NCBI GenBank assembly: GCA_034430895.1
Contig: DAOUDW010000108.1
Coordinates: forward strand, 1-64,000
Direction: 5' to 3'
From: WVZH01 sp034430895
Lineage (GTDB): Bacteria > Chloroflexota > Anaerolineae > Anaerolineales > E44-bin32
DNA: 64,000 nucleotides
Shown here: positions 1 to 7,227 of the stretch, piece by piece
How positions within the stretch are numbered: the stretch's first letter is position 1
Layout: the number at the start of each line of letters is the position of its first letter
Notes under the pieces: generated by a model
What the model was told of the DNA's origin: nothing
Seen by the model: the letters and a program-made list of their open reading frames with translations, nothing else
Database searches by the model: none
Made by a program: the position numbers and the translations under genes

Positions 1-150
1 TGGAACAGGAGGTGAGTTGATCCGTTGTGGATGTGGACCAAAGGGTGGCTCCATTTTCGATTGCCACATCGCGACTCAAAAGCACGAGGTGGTCTCAGTT
101 TCGATTGCCAAATGGGTTCATTTTAGATTGCCAAAAACACCAGGGTTTTG
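1..150. mobile_element. Probable end of an IS21-like insertion sequence (terminal repeats only)
   Basis: Three imperfect direct copies of a motif resembling GGCTCAGTTTCGATTGCCA occur, with the TTGCCA core starting near 61, 105 and 128. Multiple short repeats of this style flank istB in IS21-family elements, where they are thought to bind transposase. A stop codon at 13-15 could end the transposase helper gene, but too little is present to tell. The other end of the element is not in the window, so the assignment rests on repeat style alone. Confidence 0.4.
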
Positions 151-300
151 AGTAAACTACGTTTCATCTCTGTAATGCTTCTTTTCGAGTTAACCTTGCT
201 GTGTTCCATGGGTTTATCTTTGGTAGTGGATATCTCCAGGTCAATGGATGAGCTTTTAGCTCATGGCAGAAAAGTAATTGACTTCGGATAATGAATTTGC

Positions 301-330
301 TAAAATCATGGAAACGTTTCCATGATTTTA
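301..330. promoter_or_regulatory. LacI-family operator O1, 30-bp perfect palindrome
   Basis: The 30 bases are a perfect inverted repeat around the core GGAAACGTTTCC (310-321). AAACGTTT centres of this type are the standard target of LacI/GalR regulators, and the cognate gene starts at 454. The centre is 127 bp from the second operator, close to twelve helical turns, so repression by looping is plausible. Confidence 0.8.
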
Positions 331-434
331 TTATCGCTTGAACGATTATATAGGCTCAGTCCAATAAATATTACTACAAAATAGAGTCTTACTGTATTAA
401 TTGAATTGTAGTTAGTCGAAATTAATAGTAATCA

Positions 435-450
435 TTGTAAACGTTTCCAA
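435..450. promoter_or_regulatory. LacI-family operator O2 at the regulator start codon
   Basis: TTGTAAACGTTTCCAA is a near-perfect palindrome with the same AAACGTTT centre as the upstream site. It ends four bases before the ATG at 454 and occupies the place where a ribosome-binding site would be. Binding here would block expression of the regulator, which indicates autoregulation. Confidence 0.7.
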
Positions 451-453
451 AAT

Positions 454-1515
454 ATGGCAAAACGAAAATCTTCTTTGAAAGTGACAATTGTGGATGTTGC
501 CGAAAAGGCAGGTGTATCACTCGGCACTGTTTCGCGTGTCATTAATGATGATATTCACGTTGCAGACGATACGCGCGAACGGGTACTGGCTGTGGCAAAA
601 GAACTGGGATTTGTTGCCAATCGTCAGGCACAAGGGCTGAAGGGGAGGAAAACCAATACAGTTGGTGTGTTGGTTCCTAATCTGGGAACTGGCTACATTG
701 GCCAAATCATGCAGGGTATTGATACTGAACTTGGATTAAGTCAGCTTGACCTAATGCTCTTCACAACACATCGTATGGCTGATAAAGAGGCCAACTATGT
801 TGCGAATATGGTGCAAGGTATGGTGGATGGTCTTTTGTTTATTATTCCCCGCAGCCCTTCTGATTATATTGGTACACTCATACAGCGAAATTTTCCTTTT
901 GTGCTTATTGACCATCAAGTTGTTAATGAACCGTGTCCTTCCGTTAGTGCAACCAATTGGCAGGGCGCATATCAAGCTACGGAGTACCTGATCGAACTTG
1001 GACACAGAGAAATCGGTTTTATCACTGGGTCCATGGATTTGAATTCAGCCACAGATCGGTTGGAAGGATATAGGTCGGCATTGCGCACCAATCATTTTCC
1101 CGAAAACCCTCATTTGATTTACGAAGGAGAATACACCCAACCATCCGGCTACGCTGGGGCAACTACTTTACTGGATCTAGACGAAATACCGACAGCTATT
1201 TTTGCTTCCAATGACGCAATGGCGATGGGAGCAATGGATGCTGTCCGTAACCGCGGTCTGCGCGTACCAGAAGATATATCTATTTTGGGATTCGATGATG
1301 TCCCCCAGTCCGCGATGGTTCGCCCTGCACTCACTACTGTTCGCCAACCACTTGAGCAGATGGGACGTGTCGCTACCCAAATGCTTCAAGATATTCTTAA
1401 AAATCCCGAGAAAGATTTTGACCAAATGAGGTTACCGACAGAATTAATCATCCGTGATTCTGCCCAACCTCCAAATACAGGGTCGGCTAACCTACCGAGC
1501 CAACCGACCCTGTAG
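454..1515 (+). CDS. LacI-family transcriptional regulator of the xylo-oligosaccharide locus
   Basis: A 353-residue repressor of usual LacI/GalR length. Residues about 10-32 form the N-terminal helix-turn-helix (TIVDVAEKAGVSLGTVSRVI), followed by a hinge and a periplasmic-binding-protein-like sensor domain with the GFDDVPQSAMVRPALTTV stretch typical of the family. It probably binds the two AAACGTTT palindromes just upstream and controls itself plus the ABC transporter and glycosidase genes that follow in the same direction. The effector is likely a xylose-containing sugar, judged from the neighbours. No Shine-Dalgarno is visible before the ATG because an operator lies there. The last codons form one arm of a hairpin. 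Confidence 0.92.
   Translation: MAKRKSSLKVTIVDVAEKAGVSLGTVSRVINDDIHVADDTRERVLAVAKELGFVANRQAQGLKGRKTNTVGVLVPNLGTGYIGQIMQGIDTELGLSQLDLMLFTTHRMADKEANYVANMVQGMVDGLLFIIPRSPSDYIGTLIQRNFPFVLIDHQVVNEPCPSVSATNWQGAYQATEYLIELGHREIGFITGSMDLNSATDRLEGYRSALRTNHFPENPHLIYEGEYTQPSGYAGATTLLDLDEIPTAIFASNDAMAMGAMDAVRNRGLRVPEDISILGFDDVPQSAMVRPALTTVRQPLEQMGRVATQMLQDILKNPEKDFDQMRLPTELIIRDSAQPPNTGSANLPSQPTL
1477..1513 (+). terminator. Hairpin across the lacI stop codon, possible attenuator
   Basis: ACAGGGTCGG (1477-1486) pairs perfectly with CCGACCCTGT (1504-1513), with about 17 bases between. Only a short T stretch follows, so this is more likely a partial terminator or RNA-stability element between the regulator and the highly expressed binding protein than a strong terminator. 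Confidence 0.4.
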
Positions 1516-1638
1516 TGTGGATCCCTTTACACAGAAAGGAGAACCAGCACAGACAAATTATACGCTAATAAACCCTCACCTACCTGTAAATAACTGATTC
1601 AAAAATCAAACTGATTGCCTCAATAAAGGAGGAGGACA

Positions 1639-2991
1639 ATGTCTCGCAAGGTACATTTAATCTTAAGCATTATGCTCTTGAGCGCATTTGTTCTTTCCGC
1701 GTGCACTACCCCGACGGAAGAACCGGCTGCTCCTGTAGCAGAAGAGCCAGCGGAGCCCGTTGCGGAGGAGCCTGCCGAAGAACCAGCTGTGGAAGAGAAA
1801 GTCACGGTTACCTGGTGGCATATCTCGACTGCGGATGAACACAAAGCACTCTGGCAAAAGCTCGCGGATGAATATATGGCTGCTAATCCGGATGTCAACA
1901 TTGAGATTACAGTCTTGGAAAACGAAGCATTTAAAACCAAGCTCACAACTGTTATGCAATCCGGTGAACCACCTGATATCTTCCAGAGTTGGGGTGGTGG
2001 TGTGATGAATGAGTATGCCAATGCCGGTTTACTCAAAGATATCACCACTGACCTCGATGCGGACGGCGGCGAGTGGCGCAATACTTTTGCGCCCGGCGCG
2101 TTGGGTGTGTATTCCTACAAGGGTCAGAACTATGGTGTGCCCTGGGATATGGGCATGATTGGTTTCTGGTACAACAAAGCACTCTTTACTCAGGCTGGCA
2201 TCGATGCCCCTCCCACCACTTGGGCTGAATTGGTTGATGATGTGCAGAAGCTTAAAGCAGCTGGCATCACTCCGATCGCTCTGGGAGAAGGTGATAAGTG
2301 GCCTGGCATGCATATGTGGGCTTACCTCGTTACCCGCCTGGGTGGCAAAGCCAATTTTGAGGGTGCGCTGTTACGCACGGGTTCCTTCACGGATGAACCC
2401 TTTGTCCAAGCTGGCGCAATGATCCAGGAATTGGTTGCCCTCGAACCGTTCCAGGATGGTTTCCTCGGCGCAACCTATGGCGATGAAGCCACAGCCATGG
2501 GGAATGCAAAAGCCGCTATGGAATTGATGGGTCAGTGGGCTCCGGCTGTTCAAAAGGACAACAGCGAAGATAAAGAGGGCATCGGCGATGACCTCGGATG
2601 GTTCCCCTTCCCGGCAGTTGAAGGTGGAGCTGGTGATCCCAATGACGCGGTTGGTGGTGGTAACGGCTTTGCGATTGGTAAAAACGCCTCTCCTGAAGCT
2701 ATCGACTTCGTCAAGTACCTAACTCGCGCGGAAGCACAGGTTCAATTGGCCGAGATCGGCGTGATTATCCCGGTAGTGAAAGGTGGAGAAGCTGGTATAG
2801 CTGATCCGCTGATGATCACCCTCCAAGAGCAGTTGGCCAAGGCGGAGTATTTCCAATTGTATTACGATCAGGCTTTGCCACCTGCCATGGGTTCCGTCAT
2901 CAACGACGTCACCCAGGGTTTGTTTGCTGGCACGCTAACGCCTGAACAGGCTGCCCAAGAAATTGAAAACTCTGCCCAGCAGGAACTATAG
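1639..2991 (+). CDS. ABC sugar transporter, extracellular solute-binding lipoprotein (family 1)
   Basis: A 450-residue binding protein of the MalE/family 1 type. The signal peptide ends in LSAC, giving a lipid-anchored Cys at residue 22. A Pro/Glu-rich linker of about 30 residues follows, then the binding domain (WWHISTADEHKALWQKLADEY; GVPWDMGMIGFWYNKALF; NDAVGGGNGFAIGKNASPEA). A strong AAAGGAGGAGG site precedes the ATG. It captures the sugar outside the cell for the two permeases encoded next. Given the GH8 and GH3 enzymes downstream, xylo-oligosaccharide is the likely ligand; that specificity is inferred. No ATPase gene is in the cluster, so a shared MsmK/UgpC-type ATPase elsewhere is expected. 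Confidence 0.9.
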   Translation: MSRKVHLILSIMLLSAFVLSACTTPTEEPAAPVAEEPAEPVAEEPAEEPAVEEKVTVTWWHISTADEHKALWQKLADEYMAANPDVNIEITVLENEAFKTKLTTVMQSGEPPDIFQSWGGGVMNEYANAGLLKDITTDLDADGGEWRNTFAPGALGVYSYKGQNYGVPWDMGMIGFWYNKALFTQAGIDAPPTTWAELVDDVQKLKAAGITPIALGEGDKWPGMHMWAYLVTRLGGKANFEGALLRTGSFTDEPFVQAGAMIQELVALEPFQDGFLGATYGDEATAMGNAKAAMELMGQWAPAVQKDNSEDKEGIGDDLGWFPFPAVEGGAGDPNDAVGGGNGFAIGKNASPEAIDFVKYLTRAEAQVQLAEIGVIIPVVKGGEAGIADPLMITLQEQLAKAEYFQLYYDQALPPAMGSVINDVTQGLFAGTLTPEQAAQEIENSAQQEL

Positions 2992-3010
2992 TAAGCAAGC
3001 ACCTTGACAT

Positions 3011-3046
3011 TGCGGGGATCGGGATTTCAACAAGCCGATCCCCGCA
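3011..3046 (+). promoter_or_regulatory. Intercistronic stem-loop between binding protein and permease
   Basis: TGCGGGGATCGG (3011-3022) pairs perfectly with CCGATCCCCGCA (3035-3046) across a 12-base loop. No T-run follows. Such stems after binding-protein genes usually protect the upstream mRNA from 3' decay, so that the binding protein is made in excess of the permeases. Confidence 0.6.
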
Positions 3047-3075
3047 GCATTTCATGGCTGTATTGGAGGCAATGA

Positions 3076-4020
3076 ATGCAGAACCTTCCCACAATTCCGA
3101 ACATTTTTAAATTGAAGCCGGGGACAGGTGGACGACAAAAGAATAAGGAAAGATTGGTTATTTTTTTGTTCCTGTTGCCAGCCATTGTACTTTTCTTCCT
3201 TTTTGTTATTTATCCTATTCTCCAATCGATTTATTACAGCCTCTTTAATTGGAAGGGATTCGGTCCCGCCGTTGACTTTGTGGGACTGGATAACTTTATA
3301 AACATCCTGAAGGACAGAGTCTTCTTAATCGCACTACGTAATGGTTTCTTCATTATTGCGTTCTCTCTCTTCCTCCAACTTCCACTTTCACTCATGCTGG
3401 CTGTACTGGTAGGACGTGACCTGCCAGGGCGTGTCTTTTTCCGTGTCATTTTCTTCATGCCCTATGTTCTCTCCGAAGTGATCGCCGCGCTTATGTGGTT
3501 GTTCATCCTTAATCCGGATCCCGAACGCGGCTTTATCAACGCTGTGATCGTCTTTCTGGGTGGCGAATCGCAAGCCTGGCTTGGTAACACAAGTCTTGTC
3601 ATGCCTGCGATTTTCGCGGCGTTGACGTGGAAGTATTTTGGCTATCACATGTTGTTGTTCATGACCGGTCTACAAAATATTCCCTCTGAAATCGAAGAAG
3701 CGGGGCGCATCGATGGCGCCGGTAGATTCCAAAGTTTCTTTTACATCACATTGCCATTATTACGAAGTACCATTCGTACTTCAGTTTATCTTTCGGTTCT
3801 CGGTTCGATCCAGCAATTCATTCTGGTCTGGATCATGACCAAAGGCGGACCCGTCAATGCCAGCGAAACATTGGCAACGTATATGTATCGTTTCGGATTT
3901 GTGCGCTTCCAGCTGGGGTATGGATCAGCGGTGGCAATCTATATGTTTCTGCTCTGCTTAATGTTTTCCCTGATTTATCAACGCCTGACTCGCCAGCCTG
4001 ACTACTTCAGTGGTCTTTAG
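3076..4020 (+). CDS. ABC sugar transporter permease, MalF/UgpA type
   Basis: A 314-residue inner-membrane permease with about six transmembrane helices. The EAA loop that docks the ATPase is clear: EIEEAGRIDGAGRFQSFFY near residue 205, followed by ITLPLL. A GGAGG site lies before the ATG. It pairs with the next gene to form the membrane channel for the sugar bound by the preceding lipoprotein. The N-terminus is cytoplasmic and rich in Lys and Arg before the first helix. Confidence 0.92.
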   Translation: MQNLPTIPNIFKLKPGTGGRQKNKERLVIFLFLLPAIVLFFLFVIYPILQSIYYSLFNWKGFGPAVDFVGLDNFINILKDRVFLIALRNGFFIIAFSLFLQLPLSLMLAVLVGRDLPGRVFFRVIFFMPYVLSEVIAALMWLFILNPDPERGFINAVIVFLGGESQAWLGNTSLVMPAIFAALTWKYFGYHMLLFMTGLQNIPSEIEEAGRIDGAGRFQSFFYITLPLLRSTIRTSVYLSVLGSIQQFILVWIMTKGGPVNASETLATYMYRFGFVRFQLGYGSAVAIYMFLLCLMFSLIYQRLTRQPDYFSGL

Positions 4021-4033
4021 AAAGGATGAATTC

Positions 4034-4894
4034 ATGAGTAAAACTTATCGCCCGCACATAAGATGGCGAAGATTGGCAACAAGAGTCCTTCAGTATTTCA
4101 TTCTTTCGATCATTGTCGTGATTGTATTTGTTCCAATAGTGATTCTGGTTTTTGGCGCCCTTAAAACTCGCGGCGAATATTTATCACATCCTTACGCTAT
4201 ACCTGTTCCAGTTCGCTGGGAAAATATTACGTTGATTTTACGAAATGCTTCATACTCCTTTTGGCCCATGTTGCGAAACAGCGTAGTTGTCATGCTGATT
4301 GTTACAGCGTTGGTGGTAATTGTATGTAGTCTCGCAGCCTTCGTATTTGCTCGTATGGAGTTTCGCGGCAAGGGGCTGACGTTTAATCTTTTCACTTTGG
4401 GACTCATGTTCCCTATCAATGTTGCTATTCTGCCGGTATATTTTGTATTGCGTCAAATAGATTTGATCGATAGTTTATGGGGTGTAATTGTTGTACAGAC
4501 TGCATTTCTACTATCGGGGAACATTATGATTTTGCGCGGTTTCTTCACGGCCATCCCAGTAGAATTACAGGAAGCAGCCTATATTGATGGCTGTACAGCA
4601 ATTGATTTCTTCTGGCGTATCTTGCTTCCGCTTGCACGCCCGGCATTGTCGACCGTCGCAGCGCTGACCATGATCATCAGTTGGAATGACCTGCTAGTTC
4701 CACTCGTTGTACTCAACAGCGACAAACTGTGGACGCTGCCTCTTGGCACCATGCAGTTCCAGGGGCAATACGGACAGGATTTATCGTTAGTATCTGCCTT
4801 TATCGCATTATCAGCCTTGCCTACGATCATCTTCTACATATTCGCTGAACGCCAGATCGTTTCCGGCCTCACCGCAGGCGCGATCAAGGGGTAG
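4034..4894 (+). CDS. ABC sugar transporter permease, MalG/UgpE type
   Basis: A 286-residue permease, second half of the channel. I chose the ATG at 4034 because AGAAAGGAT lies at the right distance; an in-frame upstream start at 4010 would overlap the preceding gene. The EAA loop reads ELQEAAYIDGCTAIDFFWRI, followed by LLPLARP. The C-terminus (FYIFAERQIVSGLTAGAIKG) is a hallmark of MalG-type permeases. It acts with the preceding permease and binding protein. Confidence 0.92.
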   Translation: MSKTYRPHIRWRRLATRVLQYFILSIIVVIVFVPIVILVFGALKTRGEYLSHPYAIPVPVRWENITLILRNASYSFWPMLRNSVVVMLIVTALVVIVCSLAAFVFARMEFRGKGLTFNLFTLGLMFPINVAILPVYFVLRQIDLIDSLWGVIVVQTAFLLSGNIMILRGFFTAIPVELQEAAYIDGCTAIDFFWRILLPLARPALSTVAALTMIISWNDLLVPLVVLNSDKLWTLPLGTMQFQGQYGQDLSLVSAFIALSALPTIIFYIFAERQIVSGLTAGAIKG

Positions 4895-4901
4895 TTCCTA
4901 G

Positions 4902-5075
4902 ATGACACGATACTTTCGTCCCCCGATTCTTTCAGGAAGTCACCCTGATCCTTCCATTTACCGGGTGGATGAAGATTATTGTCTTGTTGCATCCATATTC
5001 GAATATTTTTCGGGTTTGCCGATTTTTCATATTGAGACGGGTAACATCTATCATAAAAGCTATTTTTCGGATTAA
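4902..5075 (+). pseudogene. Truncated GH43 beta-xylosidase/arabinofuranosidase, N-terminal remnant
   Basis: A 57-codon ORF starts 7 bases after the permease stop. Its first 43 residues match the N-terminus of GH43 enzymes closely: SGSHPDPSIYRV, containing the catalytic-base Asp, then SIFEYFSGLPIFH. After PIFH the similarity ends abruptly and a stop follows at 5073. A full GH43 enzyme has 300-550 residues, so most of the gene is gone. The breakpoint sits directly against the start of the GH8 gene, which suggests a deletion that removed the rest of a xylosidase once in this operon. A functional short peptide is unlikely. Confidence 0.75.
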
Positions 5076-5079
5076 AGCC

Positions 5080-7149
5080 TTGTTTACGCATCGACGTTTT
5101 CTCGCCACATTGCTTTTTTATACCTTTATCATTACCTCCTGCGGATTGCCCTCTACGCCGACAGTTGCCAATTTAACCCCAACCGAAACTCAGCCCATGC
5201 TTCTCTCCGCCAATTCCGCCTTCGAGACGGGAGTGTACCCCAACTTGTTCAGGGACTACCTCGGCAAGAGCGACGAAGAGATTCAGGCGAAGATCGACAC
5301 TGCCTTCAACCAACTCTTCTACGGCGACGATGCCACTGAACGTGTTTACTATCCTGTTGGATCTGACATGGCATATATCTCTGACATCGCCAATGGAGAC
5401 GTGCGCAGCGAAGGCGTGTCCTATGGCATGATGATCGCCGTACAGTTAAATAAGAAGGAAGAGTTCGACCGTCTCTGGAAGTGGGCAAAGACTTACATGT
5501 ACCAAACCGAAGGTGGGTACAAAGGCTACTTTGCTTGGCACTGCAAAACAGACGGTACCCAACTCGCCGCCAACCCCGCCTCAGACGGTGAGGTCTGGTT
5601 CATCACCGCCTTATTCTTCGCCGACGGGCGTTGGGGCAGCGGCGAAGGGATTTACAACTACCGTGCTGAAGCGCAGGCCATTCTAGATACATCGTTACAT
5701 GACGATGATCGCGGTAATCTAGCCACCGACCTGTTCGATCCTGAAACCAAACAGGTCGTCTTCGTTCCACAGTTGGGACAAAACTCTCAATTCACCGACC
5801 CGTCGTACCACACGCCGCACTACTACGAACTCTGGGCACTTTGGGCGGATAAAGACAACGCCTTCTGGGTGGATAGCGTAACTGCCAGTCGTGAGTATCT
5901 GAAAACAGCGGTCAATCAACAAACCGGCCTGGCCCCGAACTACTCCTACTTTGATGGCAAGCCATACGATGACGAGTATAACGGTAATTTCCGATATGAT
6001 GCCTTCCGCGTGGGGGCAAATGTGGGTATAGATTATGTCTGGTTTGCGCCAAGTGCATGGCATGTAGAGCAATCGAATCGCTTGTTGCGTTTCTTTGCCT
6101 CGCAAGGCATGGAAGATTACAAAGCTGAGTATTTGTTGACAGGCGAACCACAAGTTGGTCATCGATCTTCAGGCTTGATAGCGACGAATGCCGTCGCAGC
6201 CCTCGCCGCTGACCGCGAGATCGGCGAACCTTTCGTGCAAGCCTTGTGGGATCAACCTATCCCTACAGGTCAATATCGATACTACGATGGTTTACTGATG
6301 ATGCTTGGCTTGTTGCAGGTCAGTGGGAATTTCCGCATCTATGAGCCGGGTACGGCACCCGAAGGACAAGTCTTCCCAACTCCTAAGCCCGAAGTAAATG
6401 GCAGGTTCGTCCCGTCATCGGGTAAAGCCTTGTTGATTGTCGGACAGGACAAGGTAAGTGTCGATGCCTATTTTAATGCAACGGTCACTGCACCAGGCGG
6501 CGTCGCAGTGAATATCGATATTCAAATGAGAGGTATCGAAGATCTTGATTATTTAGCTGAAAAATATCCTAACAGCACGTCATCTGCTGGTCTGAGATTG
6601 AATGACTCACTCAACATAACAGATGAACAGATTGATACTCTGCTCGATACATTGATCGCCTACAGCCACCCTGTGTTTATCCAGCTAAGGTATGGATCGG
6701 ATGATACGCCTGATATTTTTATTTCCGTCTGGGAAAGGTTTAGAGAGAGGATGCAGGCTAAGGATGGTATGAACGTTGCTTTCGTTTGGGAAGCGGCTTC
6801 TTGCGAAGAGTCCAATATCGCAGGTTTCTATCCTGGTGATGAGTCCGTAGATTGGATTGGAACAAATTACCAATGTGCAGACGAAGCTATCCAATTTGCC
6901 CGCGAGCATTTCAAGCCAGTGATGATCACAGCAAGTTCACAAGGAGCAGGCTGGGATGAATGGTTTCCGCCGTTCTTCCAATTTGTGGTTGATAACCACG
7001 ATGTAATTCGCGCCGTGACCTATTACAACGAAGGAGAAAGCCGTCTATCGGGCGCTGACATCATCAAAAACTGGAAGACCGAAACCAAAGGCTCATTTTG
7101 GGTAAAGGCAAATCCCGATTTGTTTCGTTATTTAGGTTTTGAACAATGA
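5080..7149 (+). CDS. Secreted GH8 exo-oligoxylanase-like lipoprotein with a GH26-like C-terminal domain
   Basis: About 689 residues from a TTG start at 5080; an upstream ATG at 4969 lies inside the GH43 remnant and is less likely. The N-terminus gives RRFLATLLFYTFIITSC, a lipoprotein signal with Cys about residue 21. The GH8 domain covers roughly residues 50-425. It has the general-acid motif RSEGVSYGMM, SDGEVWFITALFFA, FRYDAFRVGANVGIDYVWF and the family end motif GQYRYYDG, all close to reducing-end xylose-releasing exo-oligoxylanases. Those are usually cytoplasmic and lack extra domains. Residues about 460-689 look like a GH26-type barrel (FYPGDESVDWIGTNYQ), but the expected Glu after KPVMI is Ala, so this part is probably a non-catalytic glycan-binding domain. 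Start choice is uncertain. Confidence 0.82.
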   Translation: MFTHRRFLATLLFYTFIITSCGLPSTPTVANLTPTETQPMLLSANSAFETGVYPNLFRDYLGKSDEEIQAKIDTAFNQLFYGDDATERVYYPVGSDMAYISDIANGDVRSEGVSYGMMIAVQLNKKEEFDRLWKWAKTYMYQTEGGYKGYFAWHCKTDGTQLAANPASDGEVWFITALFFADGRWGSGEGIYNYRAEAQAILDTSLHDDDRGNLATDLFDPETKQVVFVPQLGQNSQFTDPSYHTPHYYELWALWADKDNAFWVDSVTASREYLKTAVNQQTGLAPNYSYFDGKPYDDEYNGNFRYDAFRVGANVGIDYVWFAPSAWHVEQSNRLLRFFASQGMEDYKAEYLLTGEPQVGHRSSGLIATNAVAALAADREIGEPFVQALWDQPIPTGQYRYYDGLLMMLGLLQVSGNFRIYEPGTAPEGQVFPTPKPEVNGRFVPSSGKALLIVGQDKVSVDAYFNATVTAPGGVAVNIDIQMRGIEDLDYLAEKYPNSTSSAGLRLNDSLNITDEQIDTLLDTLIAYSHPVFIQLRYGSDDTPDIFISVWERFRERMQAKDGMNVAFVWEAASCEESNIAGFYPGDESVDWIGTNYQCADEAIQFAREHFKPVMITASSQGAGWDEWFPPFFQFVVDNHDVIRAVTYYNEGESRLSGADIIKNWKTETKGSFWVKANPDLFRYLGFEQ

Positions 7150-7227
7150 TCGCTGACTTAATCCCTCTCCCATCGAGTTATGGTTTAGGTGAAGGCGCGG
7201 TCTATAACGTTCACCAAGGAGTGGTCC

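Larger units (their letters stand above)
151..453. other. Non-coding upstream region of the LacI gene
   Basis: No ORF with coding character is visible on either strand. The stretch becomes AT-rich after 240 and carries two LacI-type operators (listed separately). A promoter for the regulator must lie between about 330 and 450, but no hexamer pair stands out clearly. Confidence 0.5.

Noticed and set aside
4969..5079. Extended N-terminus of the GH8 protein from the ATG at 4969
   Set aside because: This stretch codes the GH43 remnant in another frame, and the lipoprotein signal begins after it.
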